Program-made: the position numbers and the translations under genes
Notes under the pieces: generated by a model
Databases searched by the model: none
What the model was told of the DNA's origin: nothing
The model's input: the letters and a program-made list of their open reading frames with translations, nothing else
DNA from: Spinacia oleracea
Lineage: Eukaryota > Streptophyta > Magnoliopsida > Caryophyllales > Amaranthaceae
Length of the DNA: 64,000 nucleotides
Assembly: GCF_020520425.1 (NCBI RefSeq)
Contig: NC_079487.1
Location: forward strand, 1,426,001-1,490,000
Direction: 5' to 3'
In this document: positions 51,352 through 63,107 of the stretch, in pieces
How the letters are laid out: the number at the start of each line of letters is the position of its first letter
Position numbering within the stretch: position 1 is the stretch's first letter

Positions 51352-52974
51352 CTAACAGGTCTACATCTCTATAGATTGGTAACATGTATGGGTTTTTATC
51401 TCTGGATGAACTGACAGGCTAAAGCTGTATCACCTAATCAAAGATAAACCTAATTCCACTAACCAGGTAGCAAGGGAAGCCAGGATCGAATCCACAGGGA
51501 AATGACGTTCTTTCTATTACTAAAATAAGGTCTAGACTATCGGGAAACAAGAGATTGATTTAGTTTTGAATAATAAAACTACAACGATATAAATCAGATA
51601 ATAAAAGGTGTAGGGCATAGGTTCACCAATGAACAACAATCCAGGATGATAAACAATACTAATAATCAATAAAGCAGTTAATCAGAATAGCATGCTCTCT
51701 CGAATCGATACTAATCATAGACTTGAAATTAACAGGCTCTCGCTATGTATATTATTAATCCCAATTCTACCTATTGAAACAAGCCTAAATATCAAATTGC
51801 ATCTCTCGAACCTTAACTTGATATTGCTAGACTAATACAATTAAATCTGCGCAAATCTAATCGCAAAGTATAATGAAAACAATCAATAGGAATTAAGCAA
51901 CAACATCAACCATTAACAACATTCAATCATCCCTTCATACTGGTTCATGGATTCCCAAATCCTAGAATAAGACTACTCACACATAATTAAATTAAGCAAA
52001 ACAATATTATTCAATAGAAACATGATTTGAAGCAATAAAATAAAACAAAGGAAAAGAATTGAAATTGAATAAACAAGCTAGGAATTGAATTATTACCTAA
52101 ACGAAGTACGGAAGAATAAATGAAAGATTGGAACTTTGATTGAAATAATAAAAGTGTTTGGAATAATTATGAGAGAATAGTTAAGTGCAAAAATAAACTA
52201 AGTACTCAATACTAGAAATTAAGATGCCTACAATAAACTAAGGGCTTAGTATTTATAGTCTTGCCTAAAGAAAACGATTAAAAACGGATAAAGAAACTAA
52301 TCCGCGCGTCCAGAGGTTGTCGTCGCCCGATCGGACAATGGGCCGCCCGATCGGGCGGATGAAATATCTTCAACGCTGTTGCAGGATGGCCACCCGATGG
52401 ACACCGGGCGGATGGCTCCCGATCGGGCCCGTGCATTAAGCTAAATTCTTGCCCGGTTGGTCTTCATTTGCCCTCTAGTTCTTGGGCGACCGGCTCGACG
52501 CGTCCTTCGTCATCATAACCACCGAGTATAACACTTGGGGATCTAACATGCACATCCTAGGCTCCCAAGAGTTGACAATAGCTGTCACAAACCTCCTCGT
52601 GATCGTGTAGTGGCCCATAATATCACGAAACGGGCCTAAAAAGACCAATTTCCCATTAAACGACCTGAAATCTCAAGACACATTACACAAAGCATATTAG
52701 TACTCAAAATGGCTCCTAAGATCTCATTTAACACATAAAAGTACTAAGGGACGGGGGTAAAAACTCCATATAAAATGCATATATCAAAATCCCCGAAGCT
52801 AAACCTTTGCTTGTCCCTAAGCAAAGAGAATCAATGAGACATGGACGATTAACTCACCCCAAGATAAATGTAAAAAGGTAGACGATAATACAAAGATTAA
52901 ATCAAGGTATGCATATATCATGATTGAATTCTCTAGTCCCCACAGTCACACATCAACCTGTACAAAGTTCAAAC
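51352..52974. other. Non-coding repeat-like DNA, perhaps an old LTR-element fragment
   Basis: No open frame. Phrases such as CAGGATCGAATCCACAGGGA (51480-51500) and a CTTTGCTTGTCCCTAAGCAAAG hairpin (52805-52826) look like pieces of a degraded gypsy-type LTR element; that is from memory and weak. A GC-rich patch at 52311-52435 has three CCCGATCGG palindromes in an otherwise AT-rich context. Confidence 0.35.
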
Positions 52975-54340
52975 AGAAGGAAATAATGCCCTTGGTCCAA
53001 GTATGCATTCAATGATAAGTCTAATAAATGCGGTTCAGTATTAATTAACAAGTTAATAATTCAGTGAGATCAAGTGAGCTGAATGCCTAGCTAGAGGCCG
53101 CTTCAGTTCAAGTGGAATTAATGATATTAATCCACAGCTTACTCTTGACTGAACCCGTAGGGTCACACAAATAGTACGTAAACGGATCAAGTATTTAATG
53201 GCATTAAATACTCTATCTATGGATATTCGGAATCGACGGATCTTGGTTTCAGTGGGAGCTGAGATCGTCACAAGCAAGTGAATACTCCGGAAACGATGAT
53301 ATTGCCGGAAACAGAAATATGGATCGTATCGGAAATATAAATCCAAGTCGTAGATGTTGCCGGAAACGGAAACATGGTACGTATCGGAAAATATTATTGG
53401 AAATGGAAATATTGCCGGAATCGGAAATATTGCCGGAAACAGAAATATTGTCAGAATCGGAAATATTATCGGAATCGGAAAATAGTTCCGGAAACGGAAA
53501 TATTAAATATTTGTTCAAAACGGAAATTAATTCCGGAATCGGAAATATTAAATATTGTTCGTATCGGAAATGAATTCCGGAACCGGGAATTTAATCGGAA
53601 GCGTATCGTACGAATAAGCATCGGACGAGGCCTGCCGGACGAAGGCCCAGCACGAAGCCAGGCCATCGCCCAGCAAGCAAGACGCGCGCCAACGCCCAGC
53701 CCAAGGCAGCGCCAGGCCCACCACAAGGCAGGCCCAGCGCGCCAAGGCAAGGCTGCGCAGCGTGGGCTGCGTGGGCCGAGCGCACGCGTGCGGGCGCCCT
53801 TGTGGCTCCGTGCGTGTGTGTGTTTGTGTCCATGCACAATTCCTAAATCTATTAGGATTTGGTGTATGATTAAATTCCTATTCCTAAAAGGATTATTTAA
53901 TTAATTAGAGTCCTTCTAGGATTCTAAGTTTAGTTAAATCGTATCCTACTAGGATTCCAATTCCCTTTCCAAACCTCTATAAATAAGGGCCTAGGGTCAT
54001 AATTTATGCACACGGGATTAAAGTATTCTAAGGGTAAGTTTTGAAAGAAAAATAAGCCAAACACTTGCAAACACTTAACCGAATTTCCTAGTAACCTTAA
54101 GGGCGATTCTAGTTGGTCTAACTTGAGGCGGATCCGGACGTACTGTGGACTATCTACGGAGGGACGACATTTGGAGTCCTAAAGACTTGTTCTTGTTCGG
54201 TTCGGGCGCAGCTAGGGAGGGCACGCTACAAAGTGTATGCTCCTAAATTATGCTAAATGATTATGTGTAAATAATATGTTTCCTGGCATCAAGGTTTTTC
54301 CGCATGATTTATGTTTTGTCATATGTATCATAACCTATCA
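52975..54340 (+). repeat. 5' LTR of the plus-strand copia copy
   Basis: 1366 bp, clearly related to the LTRs at 39819 and 48838 but with many differences. TATAAATA at 53979-53986; TTCCG/CGGAAA array at about 53280-53600; GC-rich stretch at about 53630-53820. The first base is A where TG is expected. Confidence 0.88.
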
Positions 54341-54341
54341 G

Positions 54342-54355
54342 TGGTATCACGAGCC
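54342..54355 (+). other. Primer binding site of the second copia copy
   Basis: TGGTATCACGAGCC, one base after the LTR end CCTATCA. Confidence 0.8.
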
Positions 54356-57050
54356 TCTTATTATTTTCATAATCTAAATTGCATAAACATGGTTAAATAT
54401 TACAAATTTGCAAGAATTAAAAGGGGTGATTAATTTTCGTAATTGTTAATTAATTGCAAATTGCGTTTATTTAATTATATGTACGCAGTTTTTCGGCAGT
54501 TTCTTCGTTACTCATCCAAATCGAGTGATTTTTGTGTCAATTCCGCATGTAAAAGGCATTCTAAAATTTTTACAAAAATAGTGTTTTTCGGCCGAACCCA
54601 GAATTCCCAAATTCGAAGCCTAACTATGACTTTTCGGAGGTATTAGTTTTTCGAACGCAAAATTTTGTAAATTTAAGATGTTAAATTAAATATTTGCGAT
54701 TCTTGTTGATAAATCTTGAATTTTTGATTGACCTAATGTATATGTTTAACAAGTTTGAATGCCTAGCCTTGTTAATTATGCAATCTAATTTGTAATTATG
54801 ATTAATTTGTTGAAAATTGGAATAATTTAGAATTAATTTGATTTTCATAATTAATTGATAATTTAATTAGATACCTATGATTAAAAACCACCATAAAAAT
54901 TGTAAATTTGTGTTAAATTTTAAATTTTTATGACCTAGACTTGAATCCATATTAATCGGAAATCAATTAATTAATAAATTTTCGATTTTTCGCCCTAAAA
55001 TTATGAAATTAATATGATTTATTAATTTGTCATTAATTTTGAAAATAAAATTTTTAATTTTTATGCGATTCGCTCATATAACTTGCACGCCCAAAGCAAT
55101 GGACGCTACGTGTTACCCTTAAGGGGTGTTGTATAGTGCGGGCATGCGACGACGAGCAAGGGAGCTCGTCGCCCATGCGGTACGAATGCAGCGAGCAAGA
55201 CCATGGTGCACGAGCACAAGGCATCATCCCTGCCTTGTGTCGTGTGCTATGTGCGATGGGCGAGTGGGCAAGGGCGAGAGCAAGGCAGCGAGCAGTCGCG
55301 TGCAACGCGCACTGCCTCGCGCAGCGATCGAAGCCTCGCGCGCAGCGAGCACTGGCTCGCGTGCGACGAGCGCTACGCCTGCATCGAAGCCTCGCGCGCA
55401 GCGAGTGCTGGCTCGCGTGCGACGAGCGCTGGCGCGCGCCCAGCGATGGTGAGCAGCGAGCGTGCTTCGATGATGCCTTGCGAAGGTGAGCAGCAGCAGA
55501 TGCGACGCAGCACATAGGCTGCGCGCACATGGCCAGCAATGGCTGCGTGCGTGTGGCCTATGGCTATGCGTTGTATGGTGATGTTGCGTACCTTGTGTTA
55601 CGATTAGATCGTTTTAAAATTTTAATTTGAAATTTTCAATTTATGTAATTTTAATTAATTTTAAAATTAATAATTTAAATTGTTTTCTTGGATTTTAATT
55701 TTGAATATTATAATTATAATAAATTTCATTTATTCTAATTATTTTACTAAAATTAAAATCATGAATTAATTTAAATACGACTGAAAATAAATTAAATATG
55801 TGGATTCAATTATAAATTTATATGAGCTTTAAATTTTAATTAAATTTGTATGTTTCCGGTTATACTAGAAATACATTTTTATGTTTAAAATTAGTTAAGC
55901 ATATGAATTTATTGGTTTAAGTGGGAGCCCTTTTAGTCATAAACTCTTGATTAGGTCTACAAATCCTTAAGGTTAAAACAACTTGATTAGAATTAATAAG
56001 GAATGAATTGAATAATTTGTAGATTATTGGTGCCCTTGATTAATTGCTGCAAATGTTTATGTGATGCATACAATGTGTTTTAACTAACCAATTATGTGGG
56101 CCATTCATGATAATGAATGGGTGAATGGTATATATTGTATATGTACTGTTTTGCAGGTTATGAAGTGACTAGTATGGCCCAAATAGGATAGAAAATATGG
56201 TCTGCGTACCATTAATTTGAATGTAATTGGTCTAAAGTACCAAAATTGTTTTTCAATTCAAATATGGTCTGCGTACCATCAAATAGTTTTAATTAGTTTA
56301 ATTATAGCTTATCCTATTTGAAGAAAATGGCGCCTCCCGCGGAGATTTTCAAGACGGACTTTGAAGTTGAAGCTTCAAGATGAAGTCGGGCCATACTAGA
56401 TCACATTTATCTTATGCATGCTTTAAGTTATTTATTGCTTTAAATATGTCTTAAATATGCATGAGATCAAAGCTTGATTATGTTGCATGATTAAGGATTT
56501 TAGTTCACTTAAAATCTAACCAACATAGTAAGAGCCTTAAGTTCCAAACTTAAAAATTGAGTTAAAAGGTGCCATGCCAAAATAACGCTTACTTGGATAT
56601 CCTTTACATCGATCTTAGTAATAGTTTTCCGCCATAGCGAGGTGTTACTTGTCGATACTAAAGGGGTAAGGTACACAAATAATTGTGAGTACATGTTAGT
56701 TTTGTTGAAACTCAACGATATAAGTAAGGAGTCCTTTTATGTCGTGGCAAAATCGATAGGTTTACCTAATAAGTTCTTAGACGTACCTATCAACCAAGAA
56801 TAGTTTCTAGACTATTAGCAAAAGGTTTTTGCTTACCTAAGATGTTTTAGGATTGAGTCGACAAACTGTGCTTAATTCTTCAATGGTTTTAGGATCTTGG
56901 AATCATTTTATTCACACCTGCCGGAACACATAATTTGAATAAAATGCTTAATGAACATTGAATTATGCATGTATGCTAGAATTTAAGTTTATTAAGAGAA
57001 GCTGTGAATGATTATTTATTTGTTTATTCTTTTCAATTGTAGTTTTAATT
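54356..57050 (+). other. Leader of the second copia copy
   Basis: 2.7 kb, non-coding, co-linear with the leader of the first copy apart from the GC-rich island (about 55080-55560), which contains a different tandem duplication. Confidence 0.75.
55329..55432. repeat. 56-bp GC-rich tandem duplication in the copia leader
   Basis: Two near-identical units starting CGAAGCCTCGCGCGCAGCGA at 55329 and 55385. It sits at the same leader position as the 21-bp array of the other copy. Confidence 0.85.
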
Positions 57051-60000
57051 ATGGCAAACAACAATTCATTCAACATTCGATCAATTCTCGAAAAGGAGAA
57101 GTTGAGCGGGAAAAACTTCCTTGACTGGCAAAGGAACTTGCAAATAGTTCTTATGCAGGAAGAAAAGGAGTATGTCCTGGAAGAGGCGATGCCCGAAGCC
57201 GCAGGCGAAGGGGTCACTCAAGCAGCCCTCAATCGTTGGATTGATGCCAACAAGGATGTGAAATGTCTAATGCTCGCCACCATGAGTGCAGATCTGCAGA
57301 AAACGTTCATCAACTCAGATGCTTTCACAATCATCAGTGAGTTGAAGAACATGTTCCAAGATCTGGCTCGAGTCGAAAGATTCGAGACTCATAGGCAAAT
57401 TCTTGAGACCAAACTTAAGAAAGGCGAGCCCGTAAGTCCACATGTTCTCAAAATGATTGGACTCATTGAGAATATGAGTCGGCTGGATCAGCAATTCTTT
57501 CAGGAAATGGCTGTAGACACCATCCTCCATTCTCTTCATAACGGGTATGATCAGTTCAAACTGAACTACAGTATGAATAGTCTGGACAAAACGCTCACTG
57601 AGCTTCACGGTATGCTGAATACCGCTGAAAAGACGCTCAAAAGTGATAAGCAAGATGTGCTTATGGTGCGTGGGGGCAAGTTCAAGAAATCTGGAAAGAA
57701 GAGGAATGCTAAGAAAGGTGGCAACAAGGCCAGCCCAACTAAGAAAACTGGCGCCAAGTCTGAAAAGAGGAAGGTCAGTCAACCCACTTCTGAATCCGAA
57801 TGCTTCTACTGCAAGAAGAAGGGGCATTGGAAGAGAGATTGCTTGAAGCTAAAGGAAGATCAGAAGAACGGAACAGTCGTTCCATCTTCAGGTATTTTCG
57901 TTATAGACTGTATACTTGCTAATTCAACTTCTTGGGTATTAGATACAGGTTGTGGCTCACACTTATGTTCCAATTCACAAGGACTAAGAAGAAGTAGAAA
58001 GTTAAGCAAGGGTGAAGTCGACCTACGAGTGGGAAATGGAGCACGGATTGCTGCATTAGCTGTAGGAACTTATTATTTGTCGTTGCCCTCTGGGCTAGTT
58101 TTGGAAATGGAAGAGTGTTTCCATGTTCCAAGCCTTACTAAAAACATCATTTCAGTTTCTTGCTTAGATGCTAAGGGATTTTCCTTTTTAATAAAAGACA
58201 ATAGTTGTTCGTTTTATTTTAAAGAGATGTTTTATGGATCTGCTAGATTAGTCAATGGACTTTATTTATTAGATCACGACAAACAAGTTTATAACATAAA
58301 TACCAAAAAGGCCAAAAAGGATGATTCAGATCGCACCTATCTGTGGCATTGTTGATTAGGCCATATTAACTTGAAACGCATGGAAAGACTTCAAAAGGAA
58401 GGAATTCTAGAACCATTTGACTTAGAGGATTATGGTAAGTGCGAATCATGTTTACTTGGCAAAATGACAAAGCAACCTTTCTCTAAAGTTAGAGAAAGAG
58501 CAACTGAACTATTGGGTTTAATCCATACAGATGTATGTGGACCAATGAGTACAAATGCTAGAGGTGGTTTCAGCTACTTTATCACTTTCACTAATGACTT
58601 CAGTAGATATGGTTATGTCAACCTAATGAAGCATAAGTCTGAATCCTTTGACAAATTCAAGGAATTTCAGAGTGAAGTAGAGAATCAATTAGGAAAGAAG
58701 ATTAAGGCACTGCGGTCTGATAGAGGCGGTAAATATCTGAGCTATGAATTTGATGACCATCTGAAAGAATGTGGAATTCTATCAGAATTGACTCCTCCTG
58801 GAACACCACAATGGAATGGTGTGTCGGAACGGAGGAACAAAACCTTGCTAGACATGGTTAGGTCAATGATGGGTCAGGCCGAACTTTCATTAGAATTTTG
58901 GGGACATGCACTAAATACAGCCGCACTCACTATAAATAGAGCTCCGTCTAAAGCTGTCGAAAAGAATCCATATGAGTTATGGTTTGGAAAGCCTCCAAAA
59001 GTGTCTTTTCTTAAGATTTGGGGATGTGAAGTATACGTCAAACGATTAATTTCAGACAAACTTCATCCGAAATCTGACAAATGTATCCTTGTGGGCTACC
59101 CAAAGGAAACAAAGGGGTATTACTTCTACAATACATCTGAGAACAAGGTGTTTGTTGCTCGAGATGGTGTCTTTTTGGAGAAGAATCACATTTCCAAAAT
59201 GACAAGTGGGAGAAAAGTAGACCTCGAAGAAATTCGAGTCGAACAACAAACTCTAGAGAATGCTCAAGATGACATTCAGGATGAAACTCAGAGATCTTTA
59301 GAAGAATCTGGTGAGAATCATGGTCAACCTAGAGATTTAACCCCGCGTAGATCACAGAGATATAGATCTTAACCGGAAAGGTACTTAGGTATTTTGACGA
59401 ACGAGAGCTATGACGTTCTATTACTTGAAAGTGATGAACCTGCGACTTACAAACAAGCTATGACGAGCCCTAGCTCCAAGCAATGGCAAGAAGCCATGCA
59501 ATCTGAATTAGACTCCATGTCAGAAAACCAAGTATGGGATTTGGTCGATTTGCCAGATGGCTACCAAGCCATTGGAAGCAAATGGGTTTTCAAACTGAAA
59601 AAGGACAAGGATGGGAAACTTGAAGTTTTCAAAGCTAGATTGGTTGCAAAAGGTTACAGGCAAGTACACGGTGTGGATTACGATGAAACCTTTTCACCAG
59701 TTGCAATGCTAAAGTCTATTCGGATAATGTTAGCAATCGCTGCATATTACGATTACGAAATATGGCAGATGGATGTCAAAACCGCTTTCTTAAACGGCGT
59801 TTTAACAGAAACTGTGTTTATGACACAGCCTGAAGGTTTTGAGGATCCAAAGAATGCTAAAAAGGTATGCAAGCTAAAGAAATCAATCTACGGATTGAAG
59901 CAGGCATCCAGGAGCTGGAATATAGGTTTTGATGAAGCAGTCAGTGACTTTGGTTTCATCAAGAACGCAGACGAATCTTGTGTATACAAGAAGGTCAGTG

Positions 60001-60259
60001 GGAGCAAAATTTCTTTCCTAGTATTATATGTCAACGACATATTACTTATCGGAAATGACATTCCTATGTTGAACTCTGTCAAGATTTGGCTTGGGAAATG
60101 TTTTTCGATGAAGGATCTAGGAGAAGCACAGTACATATTGGGCATCAAGATTTACAGAGATAGATCTAAAAAGATGATTGGACTTAGTCAAAGCACTTAT
60201 ATCAATAAGGTGCTTGATAGGTTCAAGATGGCAGACTCCAAGCGAGGCTAGCTACCCAT
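57051..60259 (+). pseudogene. Copia gag-pol with three stops and an altered RT active site
   Basis: One continuous frame from 57051 with stops at 58353-58355 (pre-integrase), 59370-59372 (between integrase and RT) and 60249-60251 (RT). Gag, the CCHC knuckle (about residue 251), the protease DTG (about 298) and the integrase Asp (about 494) are present. At 60033-60035 the RT box reads YVND in place of YVDD, losing a catalytic Asp. In the integrase SDRGG segment the next residue is Lys where the sister copy has Glu. The gypsy insertion removes everything after residue about 1069. This copy cannot make active RT. Confidence 0.9.
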
Positions 60260-61719
60260 TGTAGACACCTACTTTTGTCCCCGTTCCCGCAAGGGAAAGG
60301 TTCGATGATGAAAACGTAAATCTCCACTTGACAACGCATCTCCTATAAAATAAACGAATCTCGATTCCCCATTTCATTTCACCCGAAACCTGCTATTTAT
60401 GGAAACCTGCTAAAAATAGTAACTGCCGTAAAAGGCAGCTTCTAAAAGTGGCAAATCATAAAAGATAGAAACCTGTCAGAATTAGGTGTTGCATTCCAAC
60501 ATAAATCCTAAATGAGATAGAAAACTGCGAGAATCCTATTCCTAATATGATTCAGAAATAAGAGTTACGTATTAATTAAAATCCTAACGAGCCTAGAGTT
60601 CGTAACGGCCCAGACGCATTCCGTCATAAAATTGATACGCGCTAAAAGACTCGAATTAATCTCAAACTCTACGGATTTCAGGAATCCGAATCTGACTAAA
60701 GAAAACAGCCCAGACCCTATTTTCAACGCCTGGCTCTGGGCGCCGAAATCTTCGGCGCCCAGGCCTGGGGGCTGAAAATACCTGGGTACGTGTTTTTTCC
60801 TAATTCTTTGTGGATTAGAACTCTGCAATTCTATCTTTCCACGAACTCTTCCCTATAAATAGGCCCCTAAATTCGACGTGAAAGAACATACAACAACACA
60901 CAATTATATTCTGAGTATTGACTCCAACCCTTAGCCTAAGCCTCTCGCTGCGAAACTGTTCACGCGTTCTGTCGCAATCGATCCATAAATCGAACAGAAC
61001 GTATCCTGTCCCATAATTGAGATTAGTTAAATAAAAAGGAGAAATAGCAAAGTCAAAGTGGTTAGTTTTCTGAGAACCGTGACGCACCTCTCAAGGGTGC
61101 GTCGTAATGTGTCCCTTTTCGATGATTTAACTGCTTTCCTCGCCCTTTTTATGAACTGTTAAACTAACTAAATCTGATTGTACTATCACGCCTAACAAAT
61201 ATAATATTTTTGGGAAATCGGATTATCATGCTAGGTCCCTTAATGTTATTTAAATCAGATAATCACGATCGAATTAGTGTTATATGTTGCATATTGCTAA
61301 AACCAATTCAGATTAGTTTAATAGTTAACGCATGTCCCTTCAATTATTTATGCTGAGCTAGTAAGGATATCCTGCCTCTGGAGTTATCAACGAGCGAAGT
61401 ACTCCTCTCGGTAGTTACAGTCCCCCGAACCCTCAATCTCTACCTTGCGGGTGTATATTGAGAGATCCCCACACCAGGGATCACAAGGGAACCTACGGCC
61501 GTCGTGGTCAAACATAATTGCACTCCCTTTATGTCACGATAACCGGGTTTTGTCAGTTTTTCTCATTGTCGTTAAAAACTGAATGGCGACTCCTATATTA
61601 CTAGTCAATTGGGTGTATACTCACAGGAAATCCAATTAACTTGATTGAATAAAAAGAATCGTCACACCCACGAGGGACGAGGTCACGCATTAGCCTCGCG
61701 CTTTTTCGACCCCCTCACA
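60260..61719 (+). repeat. 5' LTR of the gypsy element
   Basis: 1460 bp, TG...CA ends, TATAAATA at 60854-60861. It carries a perfect 12-bp stem with 3-nt loop at 60736-60762 (stem CTGGGCGCCGAA), about 100 bp upstream of the TATA box. Confidence 0.85.
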
Positions 61720-61720
61720 G

Positions 61721-61738
61721 TGGCGACTCCACTGGGGA
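61721..61738 (+). other. Primer binding site of the gypsy element
   Basis: TGGCGACTCCACTGGGGA follows the LTR after one base. This is the PBS form of Tat/Ogre elements, usually assigned to tRNA-Arg. Confidence 0.75.
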
Positions 61739-63107
61739 TAGTGAAGGAAATACTCGTGCTTGTAGGTAATCAAAATAGCCGAAGGGTGAAACGATCCTAC
61801 CCCGCGTTTATTTCCCCATCAAGTTGGGACGACCTGAAAATCAACATATTAATGTGAACGGGCAGAACATCATAACGAATCTCGGCTCCCTCGGGAGTTG
61901 GGACTAAGGATACCTTTTTTCGCCAATAAGGGGGTGCATACGCCGCGCATGTTTCCCACTCGGTACTTGTGCAGGTAGTACACCTATCCCGAACCCAATC
62001 GCTCGCCCATTAGGTCCCTCTCGCCTGCATGCCCCCTTGGCTTGCACTTGCGGGTTGGCCTCTTGAGCGAAATTCGTCTGTTGAAGACACTACCTCGACC
62101 GGGGCATGTGTTGGATCTACGATAGAAGCGGTACCAAGCCAGGCGCAAATAAACTACCCATAGAAGCCTATCATAAACTACGTGGCATATTTAATTTTCA
62201 AATCCATGTTTGTAATGTAGTTATGTGTAGCGAAATATGTGATTGTGTGTGACAAACTATCCTAGAAAACCAACGACCTTAAAAACTGCCCAAACATTCA
62301 TAGACTAATTTGCCAAAGAGTTATACCGAAGCATGTGTTCCGCAAACCCGAATGATCGCCACAAAATAAGCGACGCTCGGGATGGCCTGTAACGAATCCC
62401 ACAAACGCTGTTACGCGTAAAGGACGTTATTAGGCAAGCACGCAAGTCGAAGTCGCATAAACAGAAGACAAAAAACGAGAACCAGCCAGGGACGCATTTT
62501 CAACACCCCTGGCTGGGCGCCAGAATTTCTCACGCCCCTAGCTGGGCGCTGAAGTTGCTGCTTGGCCTTCTGGTCAGGCGCAGCAGCTTCGGTGCCCGAG
62601 CGAAAGGAAAATACGTAGCGCAAAAAAAAAATGTTCATCAAAAGAATTGCTACGAGGGCGTAAGAAAAGCGCTCGATTTCAAAAAAAGCGACTCGTGAAA
62701 AAATTAATAACTCTTTGTGTCGTTGTTAGGCCTCCTACGACGGCAATGCTCGGCACCAAAACCGAACATGCTAACAACTATGAATGTCACACGGGCAAGT
62801 GTTTCGAAAATCCAAAGAATGACCAAAATAAAAAAAAAAACCAAAAAGTGTACCGACAAAAGAAAGAGTGAAAAACCAATTTGAGAGTCGAAGTCTAGAC
62901 TAAGTAATGCTTGAAACTTTGGGAACCTAAACTTTAGCTTATCTTATGCCTAGGACTGGTCCTGCCACTTGGTGCCGATCAGGGAATCAACGGTTAGTGC
63001 GTCTCGAAGATACATCACCAACACCAGGTTTAGTAGCCCCAAGCTCCGTCCGTCGTCCCTCATTTCAAGGATCTCCGCTTCCCCAACCTCGATTCGCACC
63101 TTCAAAC
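61739..63107 (+). other. Leader of the gypsy element
   Basis: No clear protein. The GGCTGGGCGCC wording of the LTR hairpin recurs at about 62510-62560. The gag frame stays open upstream of its first ATG for at least 130 bases, so gag may start earlier. Confidence 0.6.

Larger units (their letters stand above)
52975..60259 (+). mobile_element. Second Ty1/copia copy, decayed and interrupted by a gypsy element
   Basis: Same family as the minus-strand element. 5' LTR 52975-54340, PBS 54342-54355, leader to 57050, gag-pol from 57051. It stops in the RT region at 60259, where a gypsy LTR begins. The remainder (end of RT, RNase H, 3' LTR) is expected beyond the window. Three in-frame stops and a changed RT active-site residue show it is older. 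Confidence 0.9.
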
